Positions 12,295 through 21,387 of a stretch of DNA of 64,000 bases are shown here, in pieces (position 1 is the first letter of the stretch; each line of letters begins with the position of its first letter). A program made the position numbers and the translations under genes. The stretch comes from Neocallimastix lanati (nom. inval.) (lineage: Eukaryota > Neocallimastigomycota > Neocallimastigomycetes > Neocallimastigales > Neocallimastigaceae), in the NCBI GenBank assembly GCA_016946835.1, contig JACVTC010000027.1, forward strand, positions 620,001 through 684,000, given 5' to 3'. The notes beneath the pieces were generated by a model. It did not search any database, had not been told where the DNA came from, and saw only the letters and a program-made list of their open reading frames with translations.

Positions 12295-12505
12295 GGGGAG
12301 AGTTGCATTTCCCCAAATTGTATTTCCAGGTTGCATTTCGCCAACTGAAGTATTGATATAAATAAATGAATAAATAAATAAATATTAATTCAAAATAATT
12401 TTTTGTAAAATTGTTTTTATTCGATATTAATACTATTTAATTTTATTTATTTATTTATTTATTTAATAATTTTCAGTTTAGCGAAATGCAATTTGGCGAA
12501 ATGCA
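12295..12505 (+). mobile_element. Small foldback/MITE-like element, copy 1
   Basis: A 211-bp noncoding repeat from GGGGAGAGTTGCATTTCCCC to TTTGGCGAAATGCA. Both ends hold iterations of TTGCATTTC(G/C)CC in opposite orientation. About 200 bp aligns with 24879-25088, including GTATTGATATAAATAAATGAA, AATTCAAAATAATTTTTT and TATTAATACTATTTAATT. It interrupts the satellite unit: CACCACAAG before, CCACACCCCTAAC after. It has no coding capacity and must depend on another transposase. Confidence 0.7.
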
Positions 12506-12514
12506 CCACACCCC

Positions 12515-12995
12515 TAACTTTTTATTATTTTATATAATTATATACCTTTTATAATTATATATTTTTATTATTTACTTATATAATTATATATCTTTTATAA
12601 TTATATACTTTTATTTTCTTATATAATTATTTAGTTTTAAATAATTATATATTTTATCATTATCTTATATAATTATATTTCTTTTATAATTATATATTTT
12701 ATTCACTTATATAATTATTTGATTATAATAATTATATATTTTTTATTATCTTATATAATTATTTGTCCTAAATAATTATATATTTTTATTTTACTGTATA
12801 ATTATATTTCATTTATAATTATATATTTTATTCACTTATATAATTATTTATTTTAATAATTATATAATTATATATTTTTATTATTACTTTTATAATTATA
12901 TACTTAGATTAGTATCTTATATAATACTTAGATTATTATCTTATATAATTATTTACTTTTAATAATTATATATTTTAATTTCTTAAATAAGTAAT
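12515..12995 (+). repeat. ~44-bp minisatellite with palindromic core
   Basis: About eleven imperfect units of 41-46 bp, each (C)TTATATAATTAT followed by a short variable word, then TATAATTATATATTTTATT. The core TATAATTATA is self-complementary. Variants ending TAT(A/T)TC and TTTAG/TTTG tend to alternate, hinting at an ~88-bp higher-order unit. No coding sense. Confidence 0.75.
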
Positions 12996-13217
12996 ATTAC
13001 TTATAGTTATTAATACTTAATAATAGTTATTTTTAATATTTCCTTTTAGAGATAGTCAAGATATTGAAATTCCTCATGGGATTTCAGTATATGAATTTTA
13101 AGTTAGTGTTACTATTGTTATCAAAAAATTACTATTCATATTAAAATAAATATTACTATTATTTTATCCTTAGAAATTAGTTAAATTTTCATAAATTTTC
13201 TCTTAGATATAGTTAAT
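12996..13217 (+). other. AT-rich spacer left of Copia-1
   Basis: No gene. It holds a hairpin near 13055-13090 (ATTGAAATTCC / GGGATTTCAGTAT). It was once contiguous with 18486 onward, since Copia-1 between them is flanked by TTAAT. Confidence 0.5.
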
Positions 13218-13463
13218 TGTTGTAAAATTATCACTTTTATTTATTTTATTTTTTTTCTATTAAAAAATTTTTTTTTTTTTTTTTTGTTTACATGAAATTT
13301 TTATTTATTTAAATCGTGTTTTCATTCACTTAATTATTTCTTATTAATAAATTTTTATTTATTATTAAATTATATATAACTTATAAAATATTATAAAAAT
13401 AAATTATTATTAAATAATCATATTATATTAAAATATCTGGAATATTAAACTTAATTTCTAACA
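13218..13463 (-). repeat. Copia-1 3' LTR
   Basis: TG...CA-type ends (plus strand TGTTGTAAAATTATC to CTAACA), identical by eye to 18240-18485. It lies 13 bases beyond the pol stop in the direction of transcription. The T run near 13267-13285 is present in both LTRs. Confidence 0.95.
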
Positions 13464-13476
13464 CTCCCTCGTAAGT

Positions 13477-16400
13477 TTAATTTCCTCTTAGTTGCCATAG
13501 CATTATTCTTCTAAACTTGTTTAATAAAGGTCCATTAAGATATTTAGTTAGTCCGTCCGCTAAATTATTTTCTGATTTGATGTATTCCAATTTAATTTCT
13601 TTTTCTCTTACTAATTCTCTGACTTTATGATACCTTAAATTAATATGTCTAGACTTTGGATTAATAGTTTCATTTTCACTATTGTATATAGCTGCTTTAT
13701 TATCTACTTTTATTTTAATTGTACCTGTATTTATATTTAATTCTCTCATAAAGTTTTTAAACCACATACATTTAAGCGCACATTCATTTAAACTATAATA
13801 CTCACTTTCTGCAGTTGATATAGAAACACAGTGCTGTAATTTAGAATACCAACAAATAGGTGTTTTTCCCATATTAATTATGAATCCAGTTGTCGAACGT
13901 TTTGTTTCTTCATCTCCACCTAAATCTGCATCAACATAAACATCCAGATTAATGTTACCTGTATAAGAAAGTCCATAATATTTTGTTCCTTTTAGATATC
14001 TAAATATTTTTATTACATTTATCCAATCTTCATAAGTTGGATTTCTGTTCTTTCTGGAAGCTTTACTAGTGGCAAATAGGATGTCCGGTCTTGTACCCAT
14101 AGCAAGGTAGAGTAGACTGCCAACAGCTTGCATATACTTCTTCGGATCAAAGCTTCTTTTTCTTAATTCTTCATCTTGAATATATGTTAAACTAGATATT
14201 TGATTATATTCTTCAATTTTAAATTTTTCCAAAATTTTATTTAAATATTGTAATTGATGCATGATATATCCATATTTCGTTTTAATAAATTTTATGCCTA
14301 TTATGAAATCTACAGGTCCAATATCACTTAAGTCAAAAATATTTTTAATTTCGGATTTAACATAATTTATTTCATTCTTCTTTCCTGAAATAATTATATC
14401 ATCAACATAAATTGCTAATATACATGAAATATTGCCTTTGTTATCCCTTTTACAATATACGCATGGTTCACTTTTTGTTCTTGTAAAACCCAATTTTAAT
14501 AACGTTTCATTTATCTTGTTATTCCACATTCTTCCAGCTTGCTTCAACCCATATATTGCTTTATTTAACTTCCAAAAACCAGGATTTTCGAAACCTTCAG
14601 GAGTTTCCATGTATAATTCTTCTTCTACTTCTGCATTCAAGTATGCAGCTTTGATATCCAGTTGATACATATCGAAATTATAATATGCAGATAAATTAGT
14701 AATTATCCTGAGGGAGTCCTGTTTCAGAGTTGGAGAAAAAGTTTCCTCATAGTCCACACCGTAAATTTGTGAAAATCCTCGAGCTACCAGTCTTGCTTTG
14801 TATTTGATAATATTACCTTTATCATCTCTTTTATAACTGAATACCCACTTGCTTGATATAAGATTTTTATTGTTTGGAATGCTTTTTACAACTGAATATA
14901 CCTTTTTAATTTTCATATTGTTTAATTCATTTTCTACAGCCTCAAGCCATTTTTTTTCATCCGGTCTTCCAAAAATATCATTAAAATTTAGTGGTGGGTC
15001 TAATTCTTGATCTTCGTTAAATTTACTTAAATTTAAATTATTTGTAATTCTGAATTTTTTATATAACTTTTCGGTCTCATCTATAAATTTTCTTTTTGTT
15101 AAATTATTATTTTCGTCCATATTTCCATTATTGTTATTTTGAATATTATTACTAGTATTTGGAATATTATTTATACCGTTATCTTTATTATTGTCTATAA
15201 AATAATCCACATTTTCATTAACATTTTCATTAATATTATTAAATTCATCTTGTTGAGATTTATTATTATTATTATTATTATAATTGTTATTTTGTAATGT
15301 TGTTTCCTCTTGATTAAAATTCTTGTTATGTACATTTTCGTATTCACTATTATTATTTTTATTTTCATTTTGATTAACTGTATTATTTGTATTATTACTG
15401 TCCTTTGAATTATCCATATTATAATTGTTGTTTGACATATTTAAATTGTTGTTATTATTATAATAATTATCAACCTGAAAATCTTCATTATAAATATCAT
15501 CTCCCTCGATTTCATAATAGGGAGTAAAATTTAAAAGTTCAGGAGGAGAAGAAGGAGCTGAACAATTTCCAGGAATATCTTCAAAGAAAACAACCGAACG
15601 AGAGAGAATCACCTTATTATTAGTGATATCATAAATTCTATAAGCTGATGGATTAGTATCATATCCAATAAAAATACCAGGAAGGGCAGAATTGAAAAGC
15701 TTTTTTCGAAATTGTTTGGGTACATAAAAGAATACCCTACATCCAAAAACACGAAATTTAGAAAAGTCAACCTTATTATCATAAAGTAACTCATAAGGAG
15801 TAGAATTTCCAATACCTCTGTGGGGAATACGATTGTAAATGAAATTAACAGTAGAGACGGCGTCCTCCCAAAAAACATGGTTTAATTTACCTTCTTCAAG
15901 AATGGCACGAGCATTTGGGATAAGAGTGCCATGTAGTCTTTCTATCCGACCATTTTGTTGAGGTGAATATGGTATTGAGAATTCATGCACAATACCGTTA
16001 TTAGTACAAAAATCTTCAAAAAACTTGTTTGTAAACTCAGTTCCATTATCCGTACGAAGAAATTTAATGTTTCTTCCAAAAATATTTTTAATCATATTAT
16101 ACCATGAGATAAATTTTTGAAAAACCTCAGCCTTAGACTTAAAGAATAAGATCCAACCAAAGCGGGAATAATCATCCAAAATAGAAAGGAAGTATTTGTT
16201 TCCATAGAGGGATTCATCAGTAATTGAGACTGTATCCATATGAACCAACTCAAATGGTTCTTTGGCCCTATTGTCATTTTGCTGGAAGGGGAAATTTTTT
16301 AATTTTGTTTTGGCACATATTTGGCACTGCTGCTTAGTATTAATTTTTGTTAAAATATGTCGAAGATTATTTATGTTGAAGTGCCCAAGTCGTTTGTGCC

Positions 16401-17142
16401 ATAGAAATAAACTTTCACTGTCTGAATCTGCAATGTAATTGCATATACCATTGTTGATTGGAAATGTGAACTTCTTTTTTGATGTCCAAATGGTATATGT
16501 TTTTGTATTATTTGAACATGCTGTAAATAATTTATTATTATTTTTATTGTATATTGATACTTTATTGATATTGTTATCTTTGAAAAATACCGTTTTAAAG
16601 TGACTATCAGTCAAACAATCTACTGACATCAAATTTCTTTTGAATTCTGGAATAAATAAAATATTTTTTAATGAAATTTTATTGTCATTTATGTATCCAT
16701 TAAATTCTCCTATGTATTTTGATTTTACATAATCTCCATTAGCAAAAAATATTTTCTTATTGAAGGCTTTCTTATTATCTAAAAGATCTACGTTTCCGGT
16801 CATGTGGTAAGTTGTACCGGAGTCTAATGTCCATGGAATTATTTTTTGAATTGAATTATTATTTTTATTTGACATCTCTTTGTTTTGTGTATCGTCTTTT
16901 ATGTAATAACTTTTATTTTTAAATGGTAATGCTGAAGTGTTGTGGTTGGATTCCGCATATGATTGATTGTAATCCTCAAAGAAATAGTTCATATGCGTAT
17001 CCTCATTTTGTTTATTTTTTTCAATTTCTGTGTTTAGTGATATGCCTCCCTTTATTTGTTTCTTTACTGTTGTATCTCTTATAATTATTTTTTCCATTTC
17101 TTTTGAATTTACATTCGGAGGCGAAGTGTCCCTTTTTTCCAC
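13477..17142 (-). CDS. pol: Copia-1 Pol polyprotein
   Basis: About 1,220 residues of open frame. In order: aspartic protease (WTLDSGTTYHMTG, near residue 105), GAG-pre-integrase zinc part (LWHKRLGHFN, then CQICAKTK, ~245-285), integrase core with D,D,E (ELVHMDTVS, FLRTDNGTEF, SPQQNGRIERLHG, ~300-420), a long Asn-rich linker (~565-720), RT (EETFSPTLKQDSLRI, QLDIKAAYLNA, LAIYVDDIII, ~770-1000) and RNase H (CVSISTAESEYYSL, KVDNKAAIY, ~1130-1200). This order (integrase before RT) defines Ty1/Copia. The frame opens inside the end of gag without a usual ATG, so it is probably made as a Gag-Pol fusion by +1 frameshifting, as known for Ty1. No break is obvious. Confidence 0.95.
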   Translation of the reverse strand: MEKRDTSPPNVNSKEMEKIIIRDTTVKKQIKGGISLNTEIEKNKQNEDTHMNYFFEDYNQSYAESNHNTSALPFKNKSYYIKDDTQNKEMSNKNNNSIQKIIPWTLDSGTTYHMTGNVDLLDNKKAFNKKIFFANGDYVKSKYIGEFNGYINDNKISLKNILFIPEFKRNLMSVDCLTDSHFKTVFFKDNNINKVSIYNKNNNKLFTACSNNTKTYTIWTSKKKFTFPINNGICNYIADSDSESLFLWHKRLGHFNINNLRHILTKINTKQQCQICAKTKLKNFPFQQNDNRAKEPFELVHMDTVSITDESLYGNKYFLSILDDYSRFGWILFFKSKAEVFQKFISWYNMIKNIFGRNIKFLRTDNGTEFTNKFFEDFCTNNGIVHEFSIPYSPQQNGRIERLHGTLIPNARAILEEGKLNHVFWEDAVSTVNFIYNRIPHRGIGNSTPYELLYDNKVDFSKFRVFGCRVFFYVPKQFRKKLFNSALPGIFIGYDTNPSAYRIYDITNNKVILSRSVVFFEDIPGNCSAPSSPPELLNFTPYYEIEGDDIYNEDFQVDNYYNNNNNLNMSNNNYNMDNSKDSNNTNNTVNQNENKNNNSEYENVHNKNFNQEETTLQNNNYNNNNNNKSQQDEFNNINENVNENVDYFIDNNKDNGINNIPNTSNNIQNNNNGNMDENNNLTKRKFIDETEKLYKKFRITNNLNLSKFNEDQELDPPLNFNDIFGRPDEKKWLEAVENELNNMKIKKVYSVVKSIPNNKNLISSKWVFSYKRDDKGNIIKYKARLVARGFSQIYGVDYEETFSPTLKQDSLRIITNLSAYYNFDMYQLDIKAAYLNAEVEEELYMETPEGFENPGFWKLNKAIYGLKQAGRMWNNKINETLLKLGFTRTKSEPCVYCKRDNKGNISCILAIYVDDIIISGKKNEINYVKSEIKNIFDLSDIGPVDFIIGIKFIKTKYGYIMHQLQYLNKILEKFKIEEYNQISSLTYIQDEELRKRSFDPKKYMQAVGSLLYLAMGTRPDILFATSKASRKNRNPTYEDWINVIKIFRYLKGTKYYGLSYTGNINLDVYVDADLGGDEETKRSTTGFIINMGKTPICWYSKLQHCVSISTAESEYYSLNECALKCMWFKNFMRELNINTGTIKIKVDNKAAIYNSENETINPKSRHINLRYHKVRELVREKEIKLEYIKSENNLADGLTKYLNGPLLNKFRRIMLWQLRGN

Positions 17143-18037
17143 AATTCCAGCATTCTACTGTACTTTTATTATATTTTTCGGATTTTCTTTGATAGTCTTT
17201 ATTTTTAAAACCTTTTCTTTGATATCTATATTTACTATGCGAGAATGAGTTATTAAAATTTGATTCAACATACTCGTTATTATTATCCATATTCTCACCC
17301 TGTTGATTATTATTATTTCCAAGTATACCATTATTTCCAATAGCTATAGACTCATTACTTTGATTTCCGGCTTCATTTTTCTTTCTTCTTTCAGAGAATT
17401 TTATAAGTCTTTGGTTTGTTTTGATAAGTAAGCTGGCAAAATCCTCAAACGAACCTTTAAAAATAATAGCATTAGACCTTAATGCTAAATCGTCAGGAAT
17501 ACTGTTGTAGAGATAGTCAATCTTCTCTTGCTCAGTTAATTGACATCTCAATGTGCTTAACTCTCTGAATTTTGCTTTCATGTTCGAAATGAAAATGGAT
17601 AGAGAGATATTATTATCAGGAATGTACTTTTCTTTTTCAAGAGAGTTTTTGATTTCTTCTACTAAATCATTGTCATCATTCATGTTCATACTTTTAATTA
17701 ATTCATAAATTTCGAATGCGGTTAAAGTTATAAAATCAAATTTCTCAGCCAGTTCATTTGGAATGCTGTTTAAAAGATATTCCTTAACAAGTGCATCTGA
17801 CTGGACCATTTCGTCAGTTACACTCTCATCATAGTACATATCATTCGTTCCATCTACTAATGTTAGCTTTCTTATTTGTTCTTTGCTAAGTTTTCCTTCG
17901 GGAATTTTTTTAATGACCTCATTCATTATAAAATTTTGCAATCTTTTTCCCTTAAGCAAAAGGTAGAACTCCTGTTTCCACAACCTAAAGTTTGTGTTAT
18001 TTAGAATATCCTTTGTAGCGTTTTTTTCGACGTTCAT
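17021..18037 (-). CDS. gag: Copia-1 Gag
   Basis: A 338-residue Gag starting at the ATG complementary to 18035-18037, about 200 bases from the 5' LTR. The N-terminal half is the Copia-type Gag domain (FRLWKQEFYLLLKG near residue 15; DYLYNSIPDDLA near residue 170). An Asn-rich linker leads to one CCHC zinc knuckle, CWNCGKKGHFASEC, at residues ~294-307. The basic tail overlaps the start of the pol frame. Confidence 0.93.
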   Translation of the reverse strand: MNVEKNATKDILNNTNFRLWKQEFYLLLKGKRLQNFIMNEVIKKIPEGKLSKEQIRKLTLVDGTNDMYYDESVTDEMVQSDALVKEYLLNSIPNELAEKFDFITLTAFEIYELIKSMNMNDDNDLVEEIKNSLEKEKYIPDNNISLSIFISNMKAKFRELSTLRCQLTEQEKIDYLYNSIPDDLALRSNAIIFKGSFEDFASLLIKTNQRLIKFSERRKKNEAGNQSNESIAIGNNGILGNNNNQQGENMDNNNEYVESNFNNSFSHSKYRYQRKGFKNKDYQRKSEKYNKSTVECWNCGKKGHFASECKFKRNGKNNYKRYNSKETNKGRHITKHRN

Positions 18038-18225
18038 TCTTAGTCTTCCCTTCCTTTAAAATTTTAATTTTAATTTCTATCAATTATTATTCTCTTTATT
18101 TTTTATAATATTACTTTACTTTTAAATTATTTAATTAATATAATAAACTTTATAGTTTTATTTTATTTTGACACTTCATTTAATTAATTATTCCTTTACA
18201 ATATTATCATATACTTAAGAGCACT

Positions 18226-18239
18226 TGAGACTCTTAATC
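18226..18239 (-). other. Copia-1 primer-binding site (tRNA-Lys anticodon arm)
   Basis: On the minus strand GATTAAGAGTCTCAA follows the 5' LTR directly. Its complement TTGAGACTCTTAATC matches the anticodon arm of tRNA-Lys(CUU): stem TGAGA, loop CTCTTAA holding CTT, then TC. Priming would use an internal tRNA end near position 40, as in Drosophila copia and yeast Ty5, which use a cut initiator tRNA-Met. Copia-2 has the same site. Confidence 0.75.
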
Positions 18240-18485
18240 TGTTGTAAAATTATCACTTTTATTTATTTTATTTTTTTTCTATTAAAAAATTTTTTTTTTT
18301 TTTTTTTGTTTACATGAAATTTTTATTTATTTAAATCGTGTTTTCATTCACTTAATTATTTCTTATTAATAAATTTTTATTTATTATTAAATTATATATA
18401 ACTTATAAAATATTATAAAAATAAATTATTATTAAATAATCATATTATATTAAAATATCTGGAATATTAAACTTAATTTCTAACA
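18240..18485 (-). repeat. Copia-1 5' LTR
   Basis: A 246-bp direct repeat of 13218-13463; the element's promoter lies here. No TATA box can be singled out in such AT-rich DNA. Confidence 0.95.
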
Positions 18486-19036
18486 TTAATTAATATAATT
18501 TCCTTTTTTAGATAATGGACATATTTAGTATGTCCGTTTTACTTTTTAATCAAAACTTTAAATACTTTAATTTACTTTTGATCAAAAATTAATAACTTTA
18601 AATTTATTCCTGATCAAAAACTTTAAATAGTTTAATATTATTTGATTTTAATAGTTAGTTAAATCTTTTAAATATTTATACTTATTTATAATAGTTTATA
18701 ATTTTGATATTTAGCTATTCCTTATAATAATTATACTTAGTAAATACTTTAAATAATTTTATATTATTATATATTTTATTCTTGTAATTATTATATTTAT
18801 CAAATACATGTAATACTTTGTAAATCTTAAATAAATAAAAGAATTTAAAACCTAACCCTAACCCCACCACAAGAACCATGACCAACCTTTTTTTTTTTTT
18901 TTTCTTTTTTAAAAATTTTTATATAACTATATATTTTATAATAATAATTAAAAATTTTTTTTCAATTATCAATCCATCAATCTTTATTAATATAAAATAA
19001 AAAAATTTTATTCATTCAATCAATTTAATTTTTAAT
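18486..19036 (+). other. AT-rich spacer with hairpin and telomere-like word
   Basis: No gene. A perfect hairpin GGACATA-TTTAG-TATGTCC lies near 18517-18535. Near 18847-18888 the run CCTAACCCTAACCCC is followed by ACCACAAGAACCATGACCAA, which resembles a part of the ~305-bp satellite (CCACAAGAAGCATGAACCAC), then by a T run. Part of this spacer may be the 5' end of the LINE that follows. Confidence 0.5.
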
Positions 19037-19170
19037 TTATTTTATCCAATTATTTTATTTAATTTTAAGTTATTTTATCCAATTATTTTATTTAATTTTA
19101 AGTTATTTTATCCAATTATTTTATTTAATTTTAAGTTATTTTATCCAATTATTTTATTTAATTTTAAGGT
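19037..19170 (+). repeat. 33-bp tandem repeat upstream of LINE ORF1
   Basis: About four near-perfect copies of a 33-bp unit (AAGTTATTTTATCCAATTAT plus TTTATTTAATTTT) end some 40 bases before the LINE ORF1 start. Tandem 5' monomers are known promoters in some L1 families; a promoter role here is inference from position only. Confidence 0.75.
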
Positions 19171-19209
19171 ATATATTTTGAAAATTTTCTTATTTTTTAC
19201 TTTCTCTCC

Positions 19210-21387
19210 ATGAGTAACGGTAAAAATAAAGGAATAATTATTACTGACTCGAGTCCTATACAAGAGGACACTAATGATACGGAAAAAAATTCAGTTATCA
19301 TAATCCCTGACTCTGAAAATGTTAATAATAAAACCTCACTTTTTTCTAAACAAACTAATAACATCAAACCAACTTTGCTTGATCAAAATTCTGATTCTAC
19401 TCTATGTTCTTGCAACAATGATTCTACTGACTCTTCTATGATGGATAATTCTGAGTCCATTAATTTATCTTCTGACTTATCTTTTATTAATACTGATTCA
19501 TCACTGATGGAACCTATATTTGTTGATTCTTCTCCTATTTCTAAACTACCAGAGAACTCAATTCTTAATAAAGTATCTGATGGAGCTCTTGCTGCCTTTC
19601 TTTGTAGACCCAACTCATATATTGTCTGTGGCTCCTGTGGCAATATATGGCAAAGAAATACCAGTAAATCCTCTAATGGTACCTACTTAAGATTTAGTTG
19701 TAGAGGTACTCTTCCTGATGGTTCGAAATGTAACAGTTCTGCTTCTATTGCGAATTTCAAAGCCTTTCTCATGGATCTCCATATTAAGCACTTTAATTGA
19801 ATATAATGTTGTTAATAATTCATTTATTAGACACGACCATTCTTTATGGGAATCTTTTAATAATTCTTATTCCACCGAGAAAGATCAATATTCTTATACT
19901 CGTCTTTCCCATATCTCCAATTCTATCAATGCTAAAAACACTACCATTATTAGCATAAGAAAACAATTCTCTTTTGCGAACACTTCTCCATATTCCACTC
20001 ACTTCTCCTTTTCCGATACTAGCTGTAAAAGACCCCTTACTTCGTATGATATCTCTACTTCTAGTCTCAAAAGTAATGACCAAAAACTCAACCATATCTG
20101 CCATTTGTTGGATGACTTCAATAAATCTCTTTCTATTAATAAGAAGCAAAAAACTTCTTCTTCATCATCCTTTCCTGACGACATCACTTCATTTGATGTC
20201 AATACTATTAACTTACTTAGAAAAGATGTTTTTCGTATTAAAAAGAATATCACTGATTTCCAAAATAATCTTTATGATATTAATGAAAATTTCAATCAAT
20301 TAAAAAATATCATTATTTCCCAAAATGAACAAATTATTTCTTTAAAACAATACTGTTTACTCCTAAAGAACACCTCCGCTAGCTCATTTGATTGTAATAC
20401 TCCTTCCAAGAATGATCCTGTTAATTTATTGTTTAACAATTTAGGACTTAACAATACTAAACACACCACTCCTCTCACCTTTGCTGAAGTTGAAAAAGCT
20501 GGTTTAACTAACTCCTCTATTAGATCTAAATCTTCGAAGAATTCTGCTATTCAAGTCAAATTCAATAAAATCGCTACTAAAGCTTCAAAAAATGGCCTGG
20601 CTCCAAATTTAAAGCAATCTCTGATTCTATTAAGGATTCCAAACTCTTAAACTCTGACCAGTCTAGGAAAGACTTTATTGATGCTTGTCTTGTACTTAAT
20701 GCAAGACCTTCTAAGCCAGCTAAAGCTTCTGATCTTGTACCTATATATGTTGAAGGCATTAGACGTTGTGAAATGTCTCGTATTCGCCTCTGCTTTTCGA
20801 AAACGGGTATTCAAGTTTGGCAACTTAAAAACATCTCATTTATCGGTAATAATATATGTGAAATTATTCTTTATAAAAAATATTCTTCATTTATTGAAAT
20901 CGTCAAGCAAGCTGGAATTTTCAAGATTCTTAAAGACTTTAATCCATCATGCTGCATTGACCCTCAAGCTACTCCAGAGCTTAAAGCTTCTATCAAATCA
21001 AAGTTTATTAAAAGATGTCAATCTATTATTTCACGTAATACTTCTCCATTGATTGTTAAAGAATTCTTTACTACCATGCTTCATTCCGTTGACCCCAACA
21101 TTAATACTTTGAATTCTTCTTCTTCTGGTCCTGCTTCTGGTCCTTCTCATGATTCTAGTCCTGGCTCTACTTCTGATTCTGGTTTCTGTTCTGATTCAAT
21201 TAATTATCCTTCTTTTAATTCTAATTCTATGCCTACTTCATCTACTACTTCTAAATTACAAGATGGAAAAATTATTTCCGAATCCACTGGTTGTTCTATT
21301 GTTGACCCTACTACCTCCTATCAAGTCACCACAGCAACTTCTAACTCTCCTCCTTCTTCAATGAATATTGATGAATCTTCCTACTGA
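19210..21387 (+). pseudogene. LINE ORF1, frameshifted
   Basis: Starts at ATG 19210 just after the 33-bp monomers. The first frame (to 19800) is acidic and Ser/Thr-rich with a zinc-like C-x2-C ... C-x(8)-C cluster (CGSCGNIW, then SCRGTLPDGSKC, residues ~137-175). Coding sense moves to a second frame (~19800-20600) with a coiled-coil-like part (LLRKDVFRIKKNITDF, then LYDINENFNQLKNI), then to a third (~20640-21387) with SKPAKASDLVPIYVEGIRR, VWQLKNISFIGNN and a Ser/Pro-rich tail. The third frame overlaps the start of ORF2 by about 20 bases. Likely an RNA-binding chaperone partner of ORF2. At least two frameshifts make it inactive. Confidence 0.75.

Larger units (their letters stand above)
13218..18485 (-). 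mobile_element. Copia-1: Ty1/Copia LTR retrotransposon, looks whole
   Basis: A 5,268-bp element read on the minus strand. Both 246-bp LTRs (13218-13463 and 18240-18485) look identical, and TTAAT flanks it at 13213-13217 and 18486-18490. Gag and pol are long open frames with all Copia domains in order (protease, integrase, RT, RNase H). Identical LTRs indicate a very recent insertion. The pol frame is +1 relative to gag across an overlap of ~120 bases, the layout Ty1-type elements use with programmed frameshifting. Confidence 0.95.

Noticed and set aside
14432-14665. Plus-strand 77-residue frame
   Set aside because: Antisense to the RT part of Copia-1 pol; no independent coding signal.
15609-15878. 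Minus-strand 89-residue frame
   Set aside because: A shifted-frame shadow of the Copia-1 integrase region on the same strand.
18847-18862. A real telomere end
   Set aside because: Only about two CCCTAA-like words, inside the contig, with elements on both sides.
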